Of a stretch of DNA of 64,000 nucleotides, positions 59,867 to 64,000 are shown piece by piece. Numbering within the stretch: the stretch's first letter is position 1; every line of letters begins with the position of its first letter. The position numbers and the translations under genes are program-made. The notes under the pieces are model-generated. The model was not told where the DNA came from and made no database searches. It was given only the letters and a program-made list of their open reading frames with translations. Source of the DNA: Acidobacteriota bacterium (lineage in GTDB: Bacteria; Acidobacteriota; Terriglobia; Acidiferrales; UBA7541); contig JABCZK010000024.1 in assembly GCA_013289695.1 (NCBI GenBank), positions 1 to 64,000 of the forward strand. Direction: 5' to 3'.

Positions 59867-60574
59867 TTAGCCCTGAGGTTTGACTTTTTCCGTGCCCTTG
59901 GGCCAGTGCGGTTTGAAGTGGGCGTCGCCGAGGTTGGGATTGCGCACGACTCTGGAATAGCGAATGACGAAGTAATCGCCGGAACCGGATTCGTTGAATT
60001 GCTGTTGCACGGGAAGCCAGGAAGACTCATCGAACCAGATCTGAATCTTGGAGATCTGGTTGCGGGCTTCTTGGGATTTGGGAGTTAATTCCAACTCGAC
60101 TGTCTTCTTCTCGTCCAGTGTCGGCTCGCCTACCAGAGTAACCGAGTACGACTTCTGCAGTTCTTTCCCCTGCGTTCCAAAACCGAGCAGAAGGTATTGG
60201 TCCACCTGTGCGCGATGCTGCGCGAGGTTGTATTCCTCAACACGTTTCAGACCTGGCGTGTAGATGTACAGGCTATCTCCGGTGCGCAGAATCGTGCGCG
60301 CATCCGGAGGCTTCATCTCCAGAAGCATCTTGTCGTCGTGAACCAGGATGGAACCGGTTTCGGTGGAGCGATCGTTAACCACGACGGTAACTTTGGTGCG
60401 CTCGACGTCAGCGGAAAGGCTGTGGAAACCCTTTGCGGACCGATCGAGTTCTCTGAGCGTGCTGTCCAGCGTAGCTGGGCTGTGATTTTGGCTGGCGGCA
60501 GGAAGCGCCCGGAGACAAGCGATCGCAATGATGGTGACTAGCGCCATTGCCGATATGAAGCGTTTTACCTTCAA
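59867..60574 (-). CDS. LolA-like periplasmic lipoprotein carrier
   Basis: This encodes 235 residues from a TTG at 60574 with GAGGG seven bases upstream. A signal peptide (to about residue 29, PAASQN) precedes a LolA core: LDSTLRELDRSAKGFHSLSADVERTKVTV, DDKMLLEMKPPDARTILRTGDSLYIYTPGLKRVEEY and IQIWFDESSWLPVQQQF. LolA shuttles lipoproteins or lipids across the periplasm. It ends a minus-strand series that includes an ABC ATPase and FtsX permease, supporting a Lol-type role. Confidence 0.85.
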   Translation of the reverse strand: MKVKRFISAMALVTIIAIACLRALPAASQNHSPATLDSTLRELDRSAKGFHSLSADVERTKVTVVVNDRSTETGSILVHDDKMLLEMKPPDARTILRTGDSLYIYTPGLKRVEEYNLAQHRAQVDQYLLLGFGTQGKELQKSYSVTLVGEPTLDEKKTVELELTPKSQEARNQISKIQIWFDESSWLPVQQQFNESGSGDYFVIRYSRVVRNPNLGDAHFKPHWPKGTEKVKPQG

Positions 60575-60691
60575 ATCATGTCCCTCGGTGAGTGGTTGGC
60601 CCGTTTACGAAGCGTTCATAATACTACATTGGTTAGACGTAGCGGGCCCGTCGCCTGGTTCCAGTCGAGTTCACGAGCGGGGCGGAAAATG

Positions 60692-61108
60692 TTACATCAG
60701 CGGAGATGGATGCACGGTGACATCGTAATACAGGATCGAGCCGTCCTGAGCGGAAACGGGTTCGATATGTATAACCTGGAAAGTCTGGTCTTTCAATTCG
60801 GCGACGGTGCGCGCGAGAATGTCGTGCGTCTCGCGCTCGAGTTCGGGAGTGGCGCGAGCGGCGCGCTTTGCTGCGGGAAGCACGGTGGCATCCAGGCGAT
60901 AAGTGTGCGTCTGACTGGCGGGATCCTCAGATTGAAGCTGCACTTTGGAACCAATCGCGGCACTCAATTGGGGCTGATCGTGGAACCAGTGTGACGGAGT
61001 GACCAGTACAAACAGAACGATCAAAATCACGGCCAGATCGTAGGGCCAGCTGCCGCGTTCAAACGACCAGAAAATGGTGTGGACAATTGCCCGCCACAAG
61101 GTGCGCAT
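60692..61108 (-). CDS. Single-helix membrane protein in the ABC transporter operon
   Basis: This encodes 138 residues from ATG 61108, which follows one base after the stop of the ABC ATPase (TGATATG). The N-terminus TLWRAIVHTIFWSFERGSWPYDL is amphipathic, followed by one helix (AVILIVLFVLVTPSHWF), then a soluble domain with regular beta content (KVQLQSEDPASQTHTYRLDATVLP, QVIHIEPVSAQDGSILYYDVTV). The domain is probably periplasmic. No family was recognised; tight spacing suggests it is an accessory part of the transporter. Confidence 0.65.
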   Translation of the reverse strand: MRTLWRAIVHTIFWSFERGSWPYDLAVILIVLFVLVTPSHWFHDQPQLSAAIGSKVQLQSEDPASQTHTYRLDATVLPAAKRAARATPELERETHDILARTVAELKDQTFQVIHIEPVSAQDGSILYYDVTVHPSPLM

Positions 61109-61109
61109 A

Positions 61110-61793
61110 TCAGTGAACCGACGAGCCGTCCACAACCTCACCATCACGCATGTGCAACACACGATGTCCGTAGGCGGCGGCTTCGGGATTGTGGGTGATC
61201 ATGACGATCGTCTGGCCGAGATCTTGATTGAGCTGGCGGAGGAGGCCCAGGACGGCTTCGGAACTCTTGGTATCGAGGTTGCCGGTAGGCTCGTCGGCCA
61301 AGACGATTTTCGGTTCGCTGACGATGGCGCGAGCGAGTGCTACGCGTTGTTGTTCGCCGCCGGAAAGCTCCGAGGGCTTGTGGTTCAGCCTGCCGCTGAG
61401 GCCGAGGAGGTCTGCAACGACTTGGAAGCGATGCGGATCGAATCCATTTCCGTGGATATGTTGGGCGAGAGTGATGTTGTGATACGCATCGAGAGTGGGG
61501 AGCAGATTAAAACGCTGAAACACAAAGCCGACTTTGTGGCGGCGCAGCAGAGTGCGCGCGGAATCGCTCATGGTAGTGAGATCGTTGCCATCGAGGAGCA
61601 CGCGCCCGGAGGTAGCTTGGGCCAAGCCGCCTATCACGTGCAGCATGGTTGATTTACCGCATCCGGAAGGACCCATGATGGATACGAACTCGCCGGGAAA
61701 AATTTCGATGCTGACGCCGCGCAGGGCGGGAACCTCCACCTTGCCCTGGCGATACACCTTCCAAAGATTTTCAGTCTGAAGTATGGGCTCCAA
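61110..61793 (-). CDS. ABC transporter ATP-binding protein (LolD/MacB-type)
   Basis: This encodes 227 residues from a TTG at 61793, supported by AGGGGAG six bases upstream and the expected family N-terminus [13 protein letters not shown]; an ATG at 61856 adds 21 residues without a site. Walker A is GPSGCGKST, the signature [15 protein letters not shown], Walker [14 protein letters not shown] and the H-loop [10 protein letters not shown]. It pairs with the FtsX-like permease in the next upstream gene and is LolD/MacB-like. It would energise export or extraction of a lipid or lipoprotein. Confidence 0.92.
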   Translation of the reverse strand: MEPILQTENLWKVYRQGKVEVPALRGVSIEIFPGEFVSIMGPSGCGKSTMLHVIGGLAQATSGRVLLDGNDLTTMSDSARTLLRRHKVGFVFQRFNLLPTLDAYHNITLAQHIHGNGFDPHRFQVVADLLGLSGRLNHKPSELSGGEQQRVALARAIVSEPKIVLADEPTGNLDTKSSEAVLGLLRQLNQDLGQTIVMITHNPEAAAYGHRVLHMRDGEVVDGSSVH

Positions 61794-61928
61794 CAGCCGC
61801 TCCCCTGCAAGCGTCGGCGAATTCGAGGACGAAAATATTCTAGTCGGCTTTAGCATTTCTGCCTAGCGCGGATAGGCGGACGCAAATCGCCCGGGACGCC
61901 CGAATCGCGGCGGAAGAGTGGAGTTGAG

Positions 61929-63053
61929 CTACTCGTAAGCCAGCGCCTCGACGGGATCTTTGCGGCTGGCCATCCAGGCGGGATAGGTAGCGCCGAGCAG
62001 GCCGCCTACAATGGCAATGAGCCCAGCACGCAAAACCCATTCTGGGGAAATCAGGATCGTAAGCGACGGGAACAGCTTGATGAAGATCGCTCGCATTAGG
62101 AAACTGAGACCAATTCCGCCGGCGACGCCACCGAGGCAGAGAAGCGTTGTCTCGCTGAGAACGATGCGAACGATGTAGCCCTTCGACGCACCCAGGGCCT
62201 TCAGGACCCCGATTTCGCGAGTGCGTTCGATGATCGTGGTGTACATCGACAGAAAAATCACCAGAAACCCGATAACCACGGCAATACCGATCATGACGTT
62301 GATGAAGGCGCCCAAACCGGGGAGGTTCGAAGAGGTCATCAGCGAAATGAAATCCTTCAGCGGACGAACCTCGTAACGGGGGAGGAGTTCCTTGATCCCG
62401 TCGATCACGGCGGGTGTGTGATCCGCTCGATCACATTTGATGAAGAAGACCGAAGCCTTGTCATGAGCGCCGGCCATCTCCTGCAGTGTGGAGAGGAAGA
62501 CGAAGAGGCGGGCGCCCTTACCGTGCTCGACGATGCCCACCACGTGAAAATCGTGATCGAACAGACGCAGCGTCTGGCCTAGCTTTATCCTTTTTGACTT
62601 GGCGTACACGTCGTCTACGAGAATATCGTTCGGCCCCTGCAAATCGTGGCCTTCATGGAAAACGAACCCGCCGGTTACGGCACGAAAACTTTCTTGGTCA
62701 ATTCCATAGATGATTTCCAGACCGTTGGAATTGAATTGCAGCAGGACAGGGGCGACAGCCTGTACGTATTCGAGCTGTGCGAGCTTATCTGCGATGGCGA
62801 TGGGCATGGGAGCGCCGCTGAAGGCCATGAACACAGAAGCCGAGGGCGGCTGAACCATAATGTCCGCGCCGACGCCTTCGATGCGCTTGGCCGATTCCGC
62901 GAGCAGGCCGCTGGTAAGGCCAACGACGATGATGACGAGCGTGACCTCGACGGCCACGGCCAGCACGGTGATGAACGTGCGGAGCGGGCGGTGCAGCACG
63001 TTTTGCACAATCATGTAACGAATCATAGATTTGTAGCGCTTAGACGATTTCAA
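61929..63053 (-). CDS. FtsX-family ABC permease (LolCE/MacB-like)
   Basis: This encodes 374 residues. One N-terminal helix (TFITVLAVAVEVTLVIIVVGLTSG) is followed by a large periplasmic domain (about 50-245) and three C-terminal helices (FINVMIGIAVVIGFLVIFLSM; FLMRAIFIKLF and neighbours). The cytoplasmic loop TREIGVLKALGASKGYIVRIVLSE is diagnostic of the FtsX/LolC/MacB class. It is the likely partner of the ATPase at 61110. Four-helix topology fits a type VII ABC transporter, which drives periplasmic work through mechanotransmission. Confidence 0.92.
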   Translation of the reverse strand: MKSSKRYKSMIRYMIVQNVLHRPLRTFITVLAVAVEVTLVIIVVGLTSGLLAESAKRIEGVGADIMVQPPSASVFMAFSGAPMPIAIADKLAQLEYVQAVAPVLLQFNSNGLEIIYGIDQESFRAVTGGFVFHEGHDLQGPNDILVDDVYAKSKRIKLGQTLRLFDHDFHVVGIVEHGKGARLFVFLSTLQEMAGAHDKASVFFIKCDRADHTPAVIDGIKELLPRYEVRPLKDFISLMTSSNLPGLGAFINVMIGIAVVIGFLVIFLSMYTTIIERTREIGVLKALGASKGYIVRIVLSETTLLCLGGVAGGIGLSFLMRAIFIKLFPSLTILISPEWVLRAGLIAIVGGLLGATYPAWMASRKDPVEALAYE

Positions 63054-63058
63054 AAGCG

Positions 63059-64000
63059 CTAAGGATGCGGCTCCTTGGTGTTCGGGCCAGAATCTTGGTG
63101 AACGTCGTCCCCAGTCTTTTCACCGACGTGCACCAAATCCGTGCCGGGCGGCTGCGGCAGGGAGAAGCGGTCTGCGGCAATCGGCTCATTCACAGTAAGC
63201 TTCTTGATCGTAATCTGCAATTGATAGTCATCGTTTGGCCGGGTGACGTTGATTTGCCACGGGTAGCCCTGGGCGCCCGCGGGTTGCCAGTTTGCGTACG
63301 CCACGTCCGAAGCCACCTTACCACCAGAGCCGAAATTCTCAGTTCTTGAGACCCGCAGGTCGGTCCGATCGAACCATATTTTCTGCGCGATTTCCCAGTC
63401 GGGCGTCGGACGCCGGGAAATTCCTTCCCGACCGGGAGCAGCGCTGCCGGCGTCGCCCGAGCCGGTTGCCGATGGCAGTGCCTCGGGCTTGACGACTGTC
63501 AATATGTAGTATCGCGCCGCGCCTTCACTGGCTTGCTCGAACAACACTGGCGTTTGATCCGCGATAACCGGCCAGAACAGCGCATCTACCAGGTGCTGGG
63601 GCCTTAGATTTTCGATCGGTTTTTCGGCACGGCGTTCCAGATCGGCCGGGCCGACGATAAATTTGTTCTTCGACGGTATGTAGATGCTGAAGGTCGAGCC
63701 GTCGCTCACCATGTCGAAAATATTCTTGCTAACCACCGGGGCCTGGCCAATCACGCGAATACTCGCGGGCCTGGCTGCCAGGATAAAACCGTTCACTTCA
63801 TGATATTGCTCGATGACGCCGGAATACGCAGAACCCGCGGTCAGCTTCATGCTCACGCCGGCGTTGAGAGACTGGATCGCTTGCGCCTGGCGATTGTAGC
63901 TATCAATGAGTTGTTCTCTGGTCGCGGTCTGCAGCGCGGCCGGCGCTAGCGACGGCTTCACGACTGTCCTGTGACTGACGGCGCAGCCGAAGGCAGACGC
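63059..64000 (-). CDS. Lipoprotein with LolA-like character, incomplete at the window end
   Basis: The frame is open to the window edge; a GTG at 63961 is present but the upstream codons read ASAFGCAVSHRTVV, an apparent lipobox with Cys, so the real start lies outside. The mature protein has a helix (TREQLIDSYNRQAQAIQSLNAG) then beta-rich sequence (VSMKLTAGSAYSGVIEQYHEVNG, SKNIFDMVSDGSTFSIYIPSKNKF) similar to LolA/DUF4292-type carriers. The FtsX gene begins five bases after its stop, so they form one operon. It may be the membrane-anchored acceptor or donor of the transporter. Confidence 0.82.
   Translation of the reverse strand, partial: ASAFGCAVSHRTVVKPSLAPAALQTATREQLIDSYNRQAQAIQSLNAGVSMKLTAGSAYSGVIEQYHEVNGFILAARPASIRVIGQAPVVSKNIFDMVSDGSTFSIYIPSKNKFIVGPADLERRAEKPIENLRPQHLVDALFWPVIADQTPVLFEQASEGAARYYILTVVKPEALPSATGSGDAGSAAPGREGISRRPTPDWEIAQKIWFDRTDLRVSRTENFGSGGKVASDVAYANWQPAGAQGYPWQINVTRPNDDYQLQITIKKLTVNEPIAADRFSLPQPPGTDLVHVGEKTGDDVHQDSGPNTKEPHP

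Noticed and set aside
1..64000. tRNA, rRNA, CRISPR arrays and riboswitches
   Set aside because: Looked for T-loop GTTCRANYC-type matches with cloverleaf potential, direct repeats with spacers, and common riboswitch cores; none convincing by eye. A covariance-model scan would be decisive.

Overview
The window looks like chromosomal DNA of a high-GC, Gram-negative-type (diderm) bacterium, most likely an acidobacterium of the Terriglobia/Koribacter type. The reasons are an LptD outer-membrane assembly protein, several LolA-like carriers, a relic of an ADOP-type (acidobacterial duplicated orphan permease) FtsX protein, futalosine-type menaquinone genes, MEP-pathway isoprenoid genes, and short palindromic GC-rich elements in many intergenic gaps. 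Taxonomy is inferred from gene content only. No tRNA, rRNA or CRISPR array was recognised.

Left end (1-6.2 kb) is accessory-like. It holds the tail of a probable outer-membrane barrel with a strong terminator, an in-frame relic joining an FtsX-type permease piece to a TetR-type piece, small membrane proteins, a DUF1275 protein, a protein closely resembling the cyanobacterial fluorescence recovery protein (FRP), a frameshifted integrase stump, a methyltransferase, a small Cys-rich protein, a glyoxalase-fold protein and a ComM/YifB fragment. At 6.2-19.3 kb come a large GAF-GGDEF-HD-GYP protein, a long LolA-like periplasmic protein, gltX, a redox/iron cluster (ccdA, TlpA-like, cyaY, DsbD-alpha-like), and a tightly overlapping trio: CDP-alcohol phosphatidyltransferase, HAD phosphatase and PAP2/AUR1-like enzyme. 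The trio resembles an inositol-phosphorylceramide route and is the most attractive candidate system.

19.4-33.6 kb: lptD, an RDD protein, a XerC/D recombinase, a barrel protein, yjbQ, a menaquinone cluster (ubiX, ubiA/mqnP, mqnE), a 301-bp inverted-repeat element carrying a small membrane ORF, an active/inactive M16 peptidase pair, a GlsB-like protein and larB. 33.6-47.7 kb: selA, an MXAN_5187-like protein, purH, a TPR protein, then a + strand housekeeping run: ispE, prs, rplY, pth, rpsF, rpsR, rplI, dnaB. Gaps inside this run carry the palindromic elements.

48-58 kb: alr, a secreted metallo-beta-lactamase-fold protein, a PIN/TRAM protein with a structured leader, ispD, ispF, rlmB, apt, acyP, a LolA-like protein, a HAD phosphatase and a PilZ protein. 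58.7-64 kb: a fused Ada regulator/methyltransferase, then a minus-strand cluster: lipoprotein (runs off the window), FtsX permease, ABC ATPase, small membrane protein and LolA-like carrier. This reads as a Lol-like lipid or lipoprotein trafficking module.
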